From contig CM059584.1 in assembly GCA_030407085.1 (NCBI GenBank), forward strand, positions 67,284,501 to 67,348,500: a DNA stretch of 64,000 nt, in the 5' to 3' direction. Below, piece after piece: positions 1 through 13,495 of the stretch. The notes below the pieces were generated by a model. The model did not search any database, had not been told where the DNA came from, and saw nothing but the letters and a program-made list of their open reading frames with translations. Each line of letters starts with the position of its first letter. Positions within the stretch are counted from its first letter, which is position 1. This DNA comes from Trichopria drosophilae. Taxonomy: Eukaryota; Arthropoda; Insecta; Hymenoptera; Diapriidae. Made by a program: the position numbers and the translations under genes.

Positions 1-2
1 GA

Positions 3-578
3 TGTCATGCTGAGACACTAATGCATCTTTTGGCAGCATGCCCAATATATGCAGTTTCAGCATACATCGAACGTCACAATGCGGCTCTTCGAGTGCTGTA
101 TTATCATCTTCGCAGCACTTATGGTATTGATGCAACCCCAGTTTTGCCGTACGTCCCCACTGATATTGAATCCGTTGTCGGGAATGAGTCGTGCCGAATA
201 TACTGGAATTACTCATTCCCGACGAGCAGGCAAATATCAGCCAATAAGCCTGACATCGTCCTTATTGACTTCGATGACAAATCCATCTTCGTCATCGAGT
301 TTTCTGCACCAGCAGAAACAAATATCGTCAGCAAAGAGGACGAAAAACGGATAAAATATCAGGAACTCCTGTTCGACATTCACAAGCTGTATCGAGGATT
401 CAAAATCAAGCTCGTCGTGCTGATAATTGGAGTGCTGGGAGGAATGAGACCAACTTTCCTCCAAAACATCAAAAGCATTCCGGCCTGTCGAGAACATGCA
501 AATTACATCGCAGGCCGAATGCAGAAAGCAGTGCTGCTGGAATCTCTCCGTCTACTGAGGTCACACGAGATCCTGTAA
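3..578 (+). CDS. C-terminal end of an R4/Dong-like LINE protein (restriction-like endonuclease), partial
   Basis: The open frame enters from the left edge and ends at the TAA at 576-578. It starts with the end of a zinc motif (Cys at 3-5, then HxxxC just after the first Met). This is followed by RHN...HYHL, then KPDIVLIDFDDK and VIEFSAP. That spacing is the PD-(D/E)xK restriction-like endonuclease of R2/R4/Dong-type non-LTR retrotransposons. The ending with GRMQKAVLLESLRLLR is also typical of that family. The enzyme nicks target DNA for target-primed reverse transcription. The reverse transcriptase would lie upstream, outside the window. No frame break is visible in this part, so the copy may be fairly young. 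Assignment to R4/Dong rather than R2 is from motif memory. Confidence 0.7.
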   Translation, partial: CHAETLMHLLAACPIYAVSAYIERHNAALRVLYYHLRSTYGIDATPVLPYVPTDIESVVGNESCRIYWNYSFPTSRQISANKPDIVLIDFDDKSIFVIEFSAPAETNIVSKEDEKRIKYQELLFDIHKLYRGFKIKLVVLIIGVLGGMRPTFLQNIKSIPACREHANYIAGRMQKAVLLESLRLLRSHEIL

Positions 579-1495
579 CCACTTACCCGATGGTAGAGGG
601 AGTGGTTACAGTTGCAAACGAAATGGCCCGGTGCAGTCTGCAGCGGAGGAGATGGATATCGGAGCCACTTTTCTGCTGCAGACTGCACACGTGGATTCTG
701 GAGGGCCAAGGGAGGTTAGGGTTTTAGTCGGTAAACCTTGCCGTTAACATCAAAGGTGAGGGAGTCCGACACACGGCGGGTTACACAACATCTCCAACCC
801 CCTATGGTGCCTAATGCATTTCCCCCCTCCGTCAAAAAAAAAATAAGGTCTTTATTGTACAAAAAATAAAAAGAATGGGCGAGACACAGCAAAAGCTGCT
901 TTGCAGCCTGACCCGAAAATACGAATAATTTTTTCACGACCCTCTATGTAGGTTTACTCGTGCTTATCCTTATTCGTTATCAGTTCTCGTTATACGTTAT
1001 CAAAAGAAATCCACTTTTATCATGGAAGCGAAAAAGAGACGCGCGAGCATCTACTGGCAACGCTTGCATAGTTCAGCGCGCCAGGCCGCGACCTTATCGG
1101 ATCGCGTAGTAAAATCTCGAGAACAAAATAAAATGGCACTCTAAAATTTGGTATACTAGTAGGAAAAAACCTCAGCTTTCATTTAAAATTATTTATTTAA
1201 AAAAAAACATGTCCAATTTTACGAAAATAGCATATTTATTTTTAATTTTGCAAAAGCAAGGTCAAATTCTGAGAATTTGACAAAATAAATTCATCAATCG
1301 AAAGTGTATCAAAAAATCTGTAAGAATCACTTGCGATGATGTTTTTATTATTATAAGCGTAAGTGGAATAAATTAAGATTTACGTTGACCCGAGACACAG
1401 ATTTTGCGACTTGGGACATTTCACGTAAAATGCCCCATATGTAAGACCTTATCTCACATAATGACTTACCTTTGGAAATAGACTACTATCCTGAG
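579..1495 (+). other. 3' UTR of the LINE, then gene-less AT-rich DNA
   Basis: About 250 bases after the stop codon look like a LINE 3' UTR: GC-balanced, with direct GCAGTCTGCAGC repeats at 634-685, running into an A-tract at 833. I cannot fix the 3' end. From about 960 to 1495 I see only AT-rich unassigned sequence, with no coding signal on either strand. Confidence 0.4.
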
Positions 1496-1499
1496 AATG

Positions 1500-1758
1500 T
1501 CAAAATTATTCAAATCCGGTTACTCATATTGTAAATAATTACAGGGATATATCTTTAATATGTAATATTGGCAAAATTGTTTAAACTTGTCTAAAAAACA
1601 GATTGATAGCATTTCTTATTAAACACAATTCCTTAAATAATAGCCAATATGGATTTATAGCGGGTAAAGCAACAATTGATGCAATTGCTAAACTCACTTT
1701 AAATATTTACGATGCACTAGATAGGAGCAAACACTTACTTTTATCGTGTTATTTTCAG
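1500..1758 (+). pseudogene. Decayed LINE reverse-transcriptase fragment
   Basis: Translating by eye gives LFKSG in one frame, then NNYRDISLICNIGKIV followed by a stop and LIAFLIKHN...SQYGFIAGKATIDAI in a second frame. These are the NYRPISLL...SQYGFRxxxSTxDAI blocks (RT motifs 1-2) of jockey/CR1-type LINEs. It carries at least one frameshift near 1531 and one stop near 1585. No catalytic YADD box remains. Too broken to appear as a long open frame. An old truncated insertion. Confidence 0.65.
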
Positions 1759-1845
1759 CGATTGCTGTCCCGCCCTTAATTTCGAATTTTCTGCATATTT
1801 ATTTATTTATTATTTAACGGGCGGAATCACCCTTTTGTTAGTTTT

Positions 1846-2136
1846 TGCATAGAATTGTAATATTTGCGAGAGCTGCAGATTTCCTTAAGAGATGGCGTCA
1901 TACTTCACATTTGTGTATGAAATGTAGGGCTGCAGAAAACTACACCAAGTACAGCTGCGGTCATGAGTCGATTTCCGACAGATACACATTTTCAAAACGT
2001 AAACAAACGTGGCTCGTCTTACGAACAGCGAGCTGCTAGTTGAAAACGAAATCGAAAAATTGTTCACCTGACGGGGATCGAACTCTCAACCTACGACTTC
2101 GTAGTCAGGTACGTTACCGCCTGAGCCATGAAGCCG
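1846..2136 (-). repeat. tRNA-derived SINE-like element
   Basis: Read on the minus strand, 2136-2062 has a tRNA-like head. An A-box-like TGGCTCAGGCGGTAACG lies at 2112-2128 and a B-box-like GAGTTCGATCCCC at 2073-2085. The acceptor and anticodon stems do not pair properly, so this is not a working tRNA. The following 200 bases form a body of unknown origin. The arrangement (pol III boxes and a non-tRNA body) is that of a SINE. The 3' limit is a guess. Confidence 0.5.
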
Positions 2137-2284
2137 ATAAAATATAATAATAAAACTGAAGAGTACAATGTAATTTTACAGTATTATAGTAGGTTTAATA
2201 ATTCGTTAAAAGCAATTTTAAAAAATTACATGTATCTAATAATATACTTACCTTGCATTACGTTGTAATTATTAACTTCCCGGT

Positions 2285-4912
<2,628 letters not shown>

Positions 4913-5082
4913 TATTTTTCTTTATTCAGTCCACACACTATTCAGTCAATACAGATAACTTCAAGCTTTCCAGAATCGTTTCACTATGCGCCGACCACGT
5001 TTTTCACACCTCACCGATTCTTTCTTTTACACTTCCTACCTTTTAACAAAATTACCCCAGGAATTCAAAACAATTGAAAAAC

Positions 5083-5100
5083 GGGTCTGGGCCCATAACC
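5083..5100 (-). promoter_or_regulatory. Copia primer binding site (internal initiator-tRNA-Met fragment)
   Basis: Reading minus: GGTTATGGGCCCAGACC directly after the LTR. Drosophila copia uses the nearly identical GGTTATGGGCCCAGTCC, which pairs with an internal part of initiator tRNA-Met. This fixes the LTR boundary. Confidence 0.85.
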
Positions 5101-5301
5101 TGTTAAATAAAACAAGGTTTATCGAAATAAAGGTAGTTTATTAAATGGAGCGTTAATCTTGATTTGTGTAAGCGTGTGTTTATTACAAGAGTCGGCTCTC
5201 TAATGAAATTCAAGTTGCGTACGTTACATACGACCTATTACCACAGTCTCGCAAACATTCACACAACAATAATTTTATTGCCAACTTAAGAACTTTCAAC
5301 A
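5101..5301 (-). repeat. Copia 5' LTR, 201 bp
   Basis: On the minus strand it opens TGTTGAAAGTTC and closes TTTTATTTAACA, so it is TG...CA bounded. The inner edge abuts the primer site. No second copy is visible in the window. Confidence 0.8.
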
Positions 5302-5435
5302 AAAATAATTTGTGTCCGTGATCTTGTACGTACGTCCGTACGAGAGATTGATCGGGAAGTTATTGTTTCGACTCGCTAAGGGTCACAACCGCTTTATTTA
5401 ATTTTTTAATTTATGTGTTATGTACATGTTACATA

Positions 5436-5689
5436 CAGGGTGGACCTCGGCTGCGGGTCATAGGCATTCCATGTTAAAGAAGTAACTAGATCAGCCGACT
5501 AATCACGCGGTATTTAGAGATGATTTAGAGCTTGTCGGTTTTGCTACAATTCTTAATTCTGTTTTGTTTTGCATTGTGAGAAATTAAAATCCTGTAGCAA
5601 ACCCAAATTACCATGGGATTAATCGACTGATGATCTAGTTACTTCTTTAACATGGGATGCCTATGACCCGCCAGCCGAGGTCCACCCTG
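5436..5689. mobile_element. TA-flanked MITE, 254 bp, long terminal inverted repeats
   Basis: The ends CAGGGTGGACCTCGGCTG and its complement are flanked by TA (5434-5435 and 5690-5691). The inverted repeats extend about 75 bp, with few mismatches (CATGTTAAAGAAGTAACTAG and complement). TA duplications and the CAGGGTG end point to a Tc1/mariner-type transposase acting in trans. No coding sequence. Confidence 0.85.
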
Positions 5690-5720
5690 TATGTCGCTTC
5701 GTCGGTAAGGAAGTTCAAAT

Positions 5721-5810
5721 GGAGTGATGGTCAAGTAGAGCGATGTCAGGTAGAGCGATGGTCAAGTAGAGCGATGGTCAAGAGCGTCAAGAAGGTGAAG
5801 TAGAGTCGGT
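5721..5810 (+). repeat. Short imperfect minisatellite
   Basis: Repeats of AAGTAGAGCGATGGTC (about 16 bp) appear four to five times with variation. No gene overlaps it. Confidence 0.7.
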
Positions 5811-6471
5811 TACGTCAACAAGCAATGTCAAATTTAGAAGGCCAAAAGGGGACCTTTGGCTTTCTGTTATTACCCTGCACGGAAAAAACTGATACGTTGG
5901 CCCAACCTTATGTATGTACCCGCATGAAGGTATACATGTTGGAACAACAGATATCGCTGTTAACCAATGGAAATCGCTGTTGATCCAACATATCTTTTTT
6001 CATCCCGTGTGTGATTAAACGGTTTCGCTTCATAATTCATAAACCACAGGATTCTAGATGAATTTGCCGATGTGCTTTTTCATTTCAGCCCGGACAATTT
6101 ACGGATAAAAATCAATTCCCATATAGTTGATGGGGCGACCCTCTGGGGCGCCACTTGGGACGCTTCAAAATTTGCTTGCTGAAATCAGTTGACTAATCGA
6201 TTTCCCCTGTAATCTCTAGCTTTGATGCCTACATTCATACATAATTAAAGTTTTTTGACATTATACCCTTATACATTGCAGTACGTCAAGTATTATCCTG
6301 TTTCTTATTATCATTATAAAATAAACAACAATAAGAAACTTCATTGTCATATAACGATATTATGAAGCAATTAAGGACACCTCAAATTTGCAATGGGAAT
6401 TAAAAAAATGACGTCCATGATGTTCTATTGATTTAGCGCGAGATTGGTTCTAGTTAGAATTCGGTGCAAGT
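5811..6471 (+). other. Gene-less upstream region of Eps15
   Basis: Between the minisatellite and the Eps15 start codon I see no coding frame or complete repeat. The promoter and 5' UTR of Eps15 must lie here; a CG-containing stretch at 6436-6470 (TAGCGCGAGATTGG...) directly precedes the ATG, but no clear TATA or initiator stands out. Confidence 0.3.
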
Positions 6472-9316
6472 ATGGCTGCCTTACCGTCACCAACGCAAGT
6501 ACGTTTCAATTTTTTCATTGTTTTAAACTCCACTTGGATTGTATTTTGACATTAACTTCAGATTCGGTGCACATTACAACTAAATATTTCAACAATCTGT
6601 GCAAAAGCGAGAAATATGATTAAGATATGCTTTAATGGTTCAATTTTAACAAAGCTTGTCACACTTTTGATCTATCCTAGCTGTAATAAATGTACAGTAT
6701 TCCTTCCCTTATTCTAATTTCCTTTATTCTAATGTCTTCCCTTATTCTAATTTTTTCTCTTCTCCTATTCTAATATTTCCCCTCACACGTTCTCCCCACT
6801 GACGGGTGTTGACGTGTGGATTTTCTAAATACAAATAATTGTGCATGCACAACAAAAGAAAAAGAGACAAAAGTGAGACTACAAATCTAAGTAGTGGGGG
6901 AGAGGGGAAAATTAGAATAAGGGAAGAAGGCCGCCATCTTGCCTGACTGGACAAATTAGAATAAGGGAAAGACTACTGTACTATCTTGAAAACAGTGGTA
7001 TTTTATCGTTAATCCTAAATATAGCATTCACAAAAGTATGAATAAAATTAAATACTTAGTGATATATAAAGTAATGTGTTGGAAACGCAACAGTTGTGTA
7101 ATATATTCTGTATTACAGATTATCATATCACTTGTTTCTTTTCATCTTTTGTCATTTTCTGTTAAGCATTAAAGGTAAAACATGGTGTTTTGAGAAAACT
7201 ATCTTATAAAGACTCCATTTAATCTTATCTAAGGCTAAAACTAGTTTAAAATGATTATTTTACTTAGGTGGCTGGAGGTCATGCTGCTGTATTTGAAGCT
7301 TATTACAAGCAGGTATAAGTGACTGGTTACATAAATATCTTTTACTTTGTATTTTTGGAACGCAATTGTTAATAACTATTCTTATGCTACCCTGTTAGGT
7401 TGATCCTTGTGGCCAAGGAGAAATTGAGGCTATTCAAGCAGCTAGATTTTTGAAAAAATCTGATTTGAGTGATATAATACTGGGAAAAATTTGGGACATG
7501 GCTGATCCACAATCTCGTGGATATTTAGACAAGCCCGGAATGTTTGTTGCCTTGAAGCTTTGTGCAGTAGCTCAAGCTGGGCATACTTTAAATATAGCTA
7601 ATCTAAGCTTAGACCTGCCACCTCCCAAAATGGTAATATTTACTTTAATTTCATAATATATAGCATATTACATGGTAAAAACAATAATAAGCATATGTAT
7701 TAGGGAGAGATTCCGAAGGCACCGAAGAAAGTTGCAACCATAGTTTCGCAACCACAAGTAAATAATGCTTCTCACTCAGTAGTAATATCCAACAGAGATT
7801 GGTCCATAAAGCCTAGTGAACAAATAAAATATGAACAACTCTTTGATAATTTGTTACCAATAAATGGGTATATTCAGGGCAATAAAGTCAAGGGAGTCTT
7901 GATGAATAGTAAATTACCTTTAGACACACTTGGTAAAATTTGGGATCTTGCGGATATGGACAAAGATGGCATGCTGGATAGATACGAATTTATCGTTGTG
8001 AGTACAAATATGTTGTTATTAATTTTATTAATAAACTACGCTATATGTCATGGGTGGAAACAGGGACATGGCAGTGAAAGCAATGTAGGGAGGAATTAAG
8101 GTTAAATAGGTAAATTTCAGCCTAGTCCCCAATATTGGCCTCATCTGTGTAATTCCTATACTTATGTGACGCTTGTTATCTTTTTTATTTTTTCTCTTTC
8201 GGATAATTATCATTACCCTGCCTGCTCTACTGATGCATGTAGATCAAAATTTGGGTGTATTACAAAAATATATATTTTTTTAAAAGATATCCAGCTCTAA
8301 TCTACTGTACAATTAGTTTCTGAACAGTATCAATCTTGTAATTAATTTTAAAAAGAAATTTTAAAGAATATAAAAATATTGTTAACCGTTTGTAAAACAG
8401 ACTAAAAACTGCACAATTTAGATGCAAAATTTTCTTATAGAAGCTCTGTGATCATAATATTGTAACAAAACTTTTTCATTTGTATCTTGATATGAATACT
8501 TCACAATGTTCAATTATTATTCCTGAAGTGAGCTAATGTTTTTAAAATATTTTTATTGAATGACAACTATAAAGAGTCAGAATTAGCCAATTCGACAAAT
8601 AACATTATGTAAAATTGATTTAATGTATTTTTATTGTCGACACTCGTTTTGATGAAACAATTTTAAACGTATAAAACTTTTACATTTACATAAATGCATT
8701 ACATTTTATTACTATTTAAGCTAATTATTGTCCAATTTTTATTAATTGTTAAACTGTTTTAGTCATAACACAGTTATGCAGTTAAAAATAACAAACTAAT
8801 TATTCTTTTAATTATCCTATTGCATTTAGGCTATGCATCTTGTATATAAGGCATTGGAAAACTATACTATTCCAAGTGTATTGCCTCCTGAACTTGTGCT
8901 GCCACATGAAAGGACGGATATGTCATCAATATCAAAATCCCCTGCACCGGCAACAGTTGTTTCACCGATTATAACCTCGCACTCAAACATTTCTGCTGTA
9001 AAAAGTTTAACAGGAGTGGATAAAGAAAAGGTCAATAATGTGTTTATGTACAAAAATGCATGTGCATGGGTGTTTGAGTGTGTGTGTGTGTGTATGTATA
9101 TTCTTTTATCACGTATAACAACTGAAAGTAAAATTAAATAAAAATGAATTTGCAGCTAAATGACCAACAATGGGTCATTTCTCACGAAGACCAGTTAGCT
9201 GCAAATGAATTATTTTTGAAAGCTGACATGGACATGGATGGTTTTGTCTCAGGTGCAGAGATAAAAGATGTCTTCCTACAAAGTAAACTACCACAGGCTG
9301 TTCTTGCTGACATTTG
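6472..9316 (+). CDS. Eps15: Eps15 homologue, exons 1-6 (N-terminal half, three EH domains)
   Basis: Endocytic scaffold that binds NPF-containing cargo adaptors at clathrin-coated pits. Coding exons read by eye: 6472-6498, 7268-7312, 7399-7632, 7704-7997, 8830-9030, 9156-9316. All have AG/GT borders; the first five keep phase 0, and exon 6 ends after two bases of a Trp codon. The protein begins [11 protein letters not shown]1 spans about residues 10-102 with conserved Trp56 in KIWDMAD. EH2 spans about 134-215 with Trp182 and a canonical EF-hand loop, Asp186-Glu197. EH3 begins about 273 with EF loop Asp291-Glu302 and breaks off at ADIW. The coiled coil and C-terminal DPF repeats are not in the window. 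The exon 5 donor (AAG|GTCAAT) is weak. A MITE lies in intron 1. No frame breaks are seen in the exons, so the gene is probably functional, with a very long intron 6. Confidence 0.88.
6695..6978. mobile_element. TA-flanked MITE (copy 1) in Eps15 intron 1
   Basis: Terminal inverted repeats CAGTATTCCTTCCCTTATTC and, from the right, CAGTAGTCTTTCCCTTATTC. TA at 6693-6694 and 6979-6980. The subterminal sequence again holds TTATTCTAATTT and its complement. A second copy lies at 39033-39284. Confidence 0.85.
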
Positions 9317-9460
9317 GTATATATATATATATATATATACGTATATATATCTGTATAATTTGTTTTTCTTTCAATATCCACAGACAAAATCTTATTAAGC
9401 CAAATTAAAAGTGTGTTTGTGTGTGTGTGTGTGAGTGTGAGTGTGTGCGCGCGCGGAGGA
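9317..9460 (+). repeat. (TA)n and (GT)n microsatellites at the start of Eps15 intron 6
   Basis: A TA run starts right at the exon 6 donor (GTATATAT), and a GT/GA/GC run is at about 9410-9455. The donor of exon 6 is therefore part of a microsatellite. Confidence 0.85.
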
Positions 9461-9929
9461 TGACAGGCAGTTATTGTAACAGTCATTTGTACTAACTGCA
9501 CATGTCCAACATGCAAATCGTCCTAAATCCAAGAAGCAAAATGCCCTACCAACAACACGTAAAGAATGTTGGTGGATTTATATAGTCCCTTCCATAGTTT
9601 TCTTCTTCTTTCCTTTTGTTCGAAACGACATAATCGAATTGTGTAGGCGTATTACCGTGGATATCTCAACGTTCAACCAGGAGTCGAGATCATAATGCTG
9701 CGTTTCCGATATTCCAGCGTCGCGGTAGGACAGTCTAGGCGCGGCGGTTAGTAAAATTACATACCTTGATAGAAGAACATAAGGTACAGCAATGTGAGGA
9801 TTATCGAGGAAAGGATAACCGATATGAACCAATCGGAGGGTGCAATTTTCATTTATATATTACCACCATGAAAATTACCACAGTGAGGCGTTTTAAGTGT
9901 ACCAGAGTTTCGTTGTCGGCATGTCTTAA
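9461..9929 (+). other. Intron 6 sequence without recognisable feature
   Basis: No exon, RNA gene or repeat border that I can support. Short frames on both strands have no family likeness. Confidence 0.4.
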
Positions 9930-11239
9930 GGGCCCTCGAGCGTGCCGAGGCGGTCCCGCCTGTGACGTCACAGGCGAAAAAATTTTGCGCCGTGAAATTG
10001 GCGATTTTTGGGGGATTTTCGCGATTTTTTTTGCAGAAATCGGTTTCTCGTGTCGAGGAATAGCGATTAAAGTATTATGGAAAAGATTGTTAGCTTATAA
10101 ATAGGAAAAATAAAGCATCAAAGTTGACAGCGGCCATCTCTTTGTCTAACTTCAGGCGATCGACATAAGACCTTCTCTTTCTAGGTCGCTCCGCTCACTC
10201 GCGCTTCGAGACTGTCTCACTTGCTCGGAATAGAAAGACAATCGCTCCCTCTCTCTCTCTCTGCTTCCGTACAAGATTGCAGGCGCGACTGGCCGTGCGT
10301 TGTCGTTATGAAAAATTCATGCATTTTTGGGAATGTGGCCGGGGAACAAAGTTCCGAAAATCAACACACCTCCCGACAGGCCAAGATTTGCATATAACGT
10401 GGCTCCAGCGTGATTTTCTTCCCTTTGTCTTTGAAAATTTGGCAAAAAGAAATCGAATTAAAAAACGTTAGACTCACACAATATCGAAATTTTAGTTTTC
10501 GTTTTCGAAACTTTGTTTCCCGGCCGCGCAAATTGCATGATTTTTAAAAAATATGGATGCTTTTTAGAAAGTTATACATCGAGAACTGCATTTGGTGAGA
10601 TACGGTAAGTCATGCAATATAATTTTGAAGGGTTACTTTTTGATTGTCGGAGGATAAAAAGCGAGAAAACTTATAGTCGACTTTTCAGCGCGCAAAGTAA
10701 AGCGCACAAGCGTCGAAAACTGTTTTTTTTTTCAATAAATTAAATTTGATGTTGTGGCTTATTTTTTTTCTGAGTTTTTTCGAATTTACTGCACGAACCG
10801 CAGCTCGACACGGACATTTTTGAAGACGTTGCCAATTTTAAATGGCCACCCGCACAGCCACACATTAAGCACACACGCACACATTCAATAAATAAACACG
10901 GAAAATAAATAAGGGAAGAACACGGGAAAAGGAAATATTATTTTTTATATTTTATTTGAAAGGGAGGATTGGAACTTTTTTTTCATTAAAATGTTTTTTA
11001 ACAAAACTAAATTATTGTTTGTACATATTATTTACATTTTCTTTATTTTCTTTTTTTTTTTGAAGAGTCTTCTCCCCCGGAGCACTTGTCAGCTCCCACC
11101 GACACGTATACACAGGCCCACCGGGTGCTTCTCAGGATCCTGAAACAGCAATATAGATAAATAAATAAAATGAATATTTCTAAAAAATTATTTACTGACA
11201 ATAATTACATAAACCAAAACTGCTACGCATTCTATAAGT

Positions 11240-12345
11240 GCAATTCACTAAATGGCACTGATTGATTGTAGACATGTACAATTGTTTTCGTAGTTGAAAT
11301 CTGAATAGAAGTTTAGAAACTTCCTTTGCCAGAGTTGATAACAGATTTTGGGAAAACCTTGCAATATTCTCAAATCATTACACACACACTCTGTCCTAAG
11401 ACACTATAAAACTTGCCATCGACATAATGTTTTGGAATTTTACACAATTTTTTGAAAGACTGTTATCGACTACGAAAAGGAAGCATCTAATCTTCTATTC
11501 AAGATTTAACTATAAAAACAATTGTACGTGTCTACAATTAATTTCTGTCATTTACTGAATCGTACACGAGTAACAACTAATACAATTATCTGGAATATAC
11601 ATTAAAAACTTACGTGAGTGGATTGACAGCTACGTGTACGGTTTAGTGAATTACACAATTTGATTGTAAACAGGATTACGTGCTTTCATTTCGAATAGAA
11701 GGTTACAAGCACACCCTTTGCACGAGTCAATAATAAACTTTGAAAAAACTTTGCGACCTACTTAAACATTACACACACGCCGTCGTATGAAACTCTACAA
11801 CTTGTCGTTCGATTCCAAATTCAACTACAAAATCCATTTATGTATTATTTTGAAATGTTCACAAGATTTTCTAAAAGACTGTTATCAAGTGCAGCAAAGG
11901 GAAACATCTAATCTACTATTCAAAATTCGACTATAAAAACAATTGTCCATGTCTACAATCAATTTCTGTAATTTAGTGAATCGTACACATGTAACAATAC
12001 TATTACAATTATCTCGTCTATACATTAAAAAACTTCTGTGAATGGATTGACAGCTACATGTATGATTCAGTAAAATTGTTTTTATAGTTAATTTTTTAAT
12101 AGAAGGTCAGAATGTTTCCCTTTGCTGCAGTCGATAACAGTCTTTTAAAAAATCTTCTAATAATTTGAAAACAATACGTCTATAGATTTTGTTGATGAAT
12201 TTGGAATCGAGCGACTAGTCGCAGAGTTTCATACGACGGAGTGTGTGTAATGATTTGAGAATGTCGCAAAGATTTTCAAAGTCTATTATCAACTTCGGCA
12301 TAGGGACACTTCTAACCTTTCATTCGAAATGACAGTACGTAACAA
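11240..12345 (+). repeat. About 420-bp tandem repeat inside the foldback element
   Basis: AAACAATTGTACGTGTCTAC at about 11517 recurs as AAACAATTGTCCATGTCTAC about 420 bp later, and GGATTGACAGCTACGTGTA recurs with the same spacing. A partial third copy is inverted (TTTCATACGACGGAGTGTGTG at about 12229 mirrors 11770-11800). No coding frame. Confidence 0.65.
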
Positions 12346-12346
12346 T

Positions 12347-12380
12347 CACTGATATATATACATATGTATATATATCAGTG
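12347..12380. repeat. Perfect 34-bp palindrome
   Basis: CACTGATATATATACAT at 12347-12363 is followed at once by its exact complement. It could form a cruciform or mark a deletion or inversion joint in the element. Confidence 0.85.
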
Positions 12381-13077
12381 GTAATAATATTTTAAATATA
12401 TTGTATATATTATTGTATAAAAAAAAAATAGTAAAATTTATTGTAGATATGTACCATCGTATTTTTGTAGTTCAATTTTTAACAGTAATCTACCTACTGA
12501 CAGAACAATATCGTAAAATGTACTAATCCTAAATAACTATTATTTATTTTATATTTTACTATTTTCCTTCTCCCAGTGTGTAGCTTACCATTCAAAATTC
12601 AACTACAAACGCGATCCTAAATATCCACCAATCAACATCTGCCATTTATATCATCGTGCACATAGTTGCAGACTGTTTATACAAAGTTTCAAGCGTATAA
12701 CCATCATCTTATTATTTTTCTGCGTAATCTATATAGATGCAATATGTTATCATCATGCATTACTCTGCGCAATGAAAAATCATTCTGAAGCTATTTATGC
12801 CATGAAATAAATACCTTGCATTTCATGTTGCTGTTGGGGTGGCTCCTCCATGTGTTCGCCTTTGTCGCCCCGGCGCCGGCATCGGCGATTTTCTCATCGT
12901 TTTAGATTCCTCCGGCAATTGAGCAGCCTCTTCGCTGAAATAAAGAATAAACAATTACATATACGATTATAAAACATTCTAGGGATCTACAATCGTGTAA
13001 TTCTCATTTCTTACCGATTATTTTCTTTTTCTACCATGCTGCTGCCGCTGCTGTTGCTGCTTATGCCGCGCTCCGTC

Positions 13078-13224
13078 GAATTTACCGCACGAACCGAGTG
13101 TTGCCGAACGCTTAGCGTTGTTGCCAAGTCGTTGGCTCTCCGTACTCCGCGCCGCGCAGTAACCAGGAAGAAACTTGGCAACACCGCTAGGCGTTCGGCA
13201 ACACTCGGTTCGTGCGCTAAATTT
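13078..13224. repeat. Hairpin with 43-nt arms (41/43 paired)
   Basis: 13087-13129 and 13173-13215 pair with two mismatches around a 43-base loop. Pairing extends weakly about 9 bases further out (CGAATTTACC against GCTAAATTTG). The motif GCACGAACCG also ends the left foldback arm at about 10795. Probably a small foldback insertion or an arm remnant. Confidence 0.75.
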
Positions 13225-13495
13225 GAAAATAGTCAGAAAAAAAATAATTTGGACAAATAAAAATTATTTGTTGACATACGCCATAATATAAAGTGGAAAA
13301 AACAAAAACAGCTTGATCCTCAATTTGTGCGAAAAATCTTCGCTTTGCCATCTGTCGTGAAATGCGATATTTTAAAAAATTCGTCGAAAATTTTCTGAAT
13401 TGTACGGACCGAGTGTCCAATGTCAGAAAAAAAACATCAATTTTAATTTATTGAAAAAAAAGAACAGTTTTCGACGCTTGTGCGCTTTACTTTGC

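Noticed and set aside
2062..2136. Functional tRNA gene on the minus strand (anticodon-like ACG)
   Set aside because: A and B boxes are good but the acceptor and anticodon stems do not pair, and a SINE-like body is attached.
5721..5810. CRISPR-like short repeats
   Set aside because: 16-bp imperfect units without uniform spacers in a eukaryotic context; a minisatellite.
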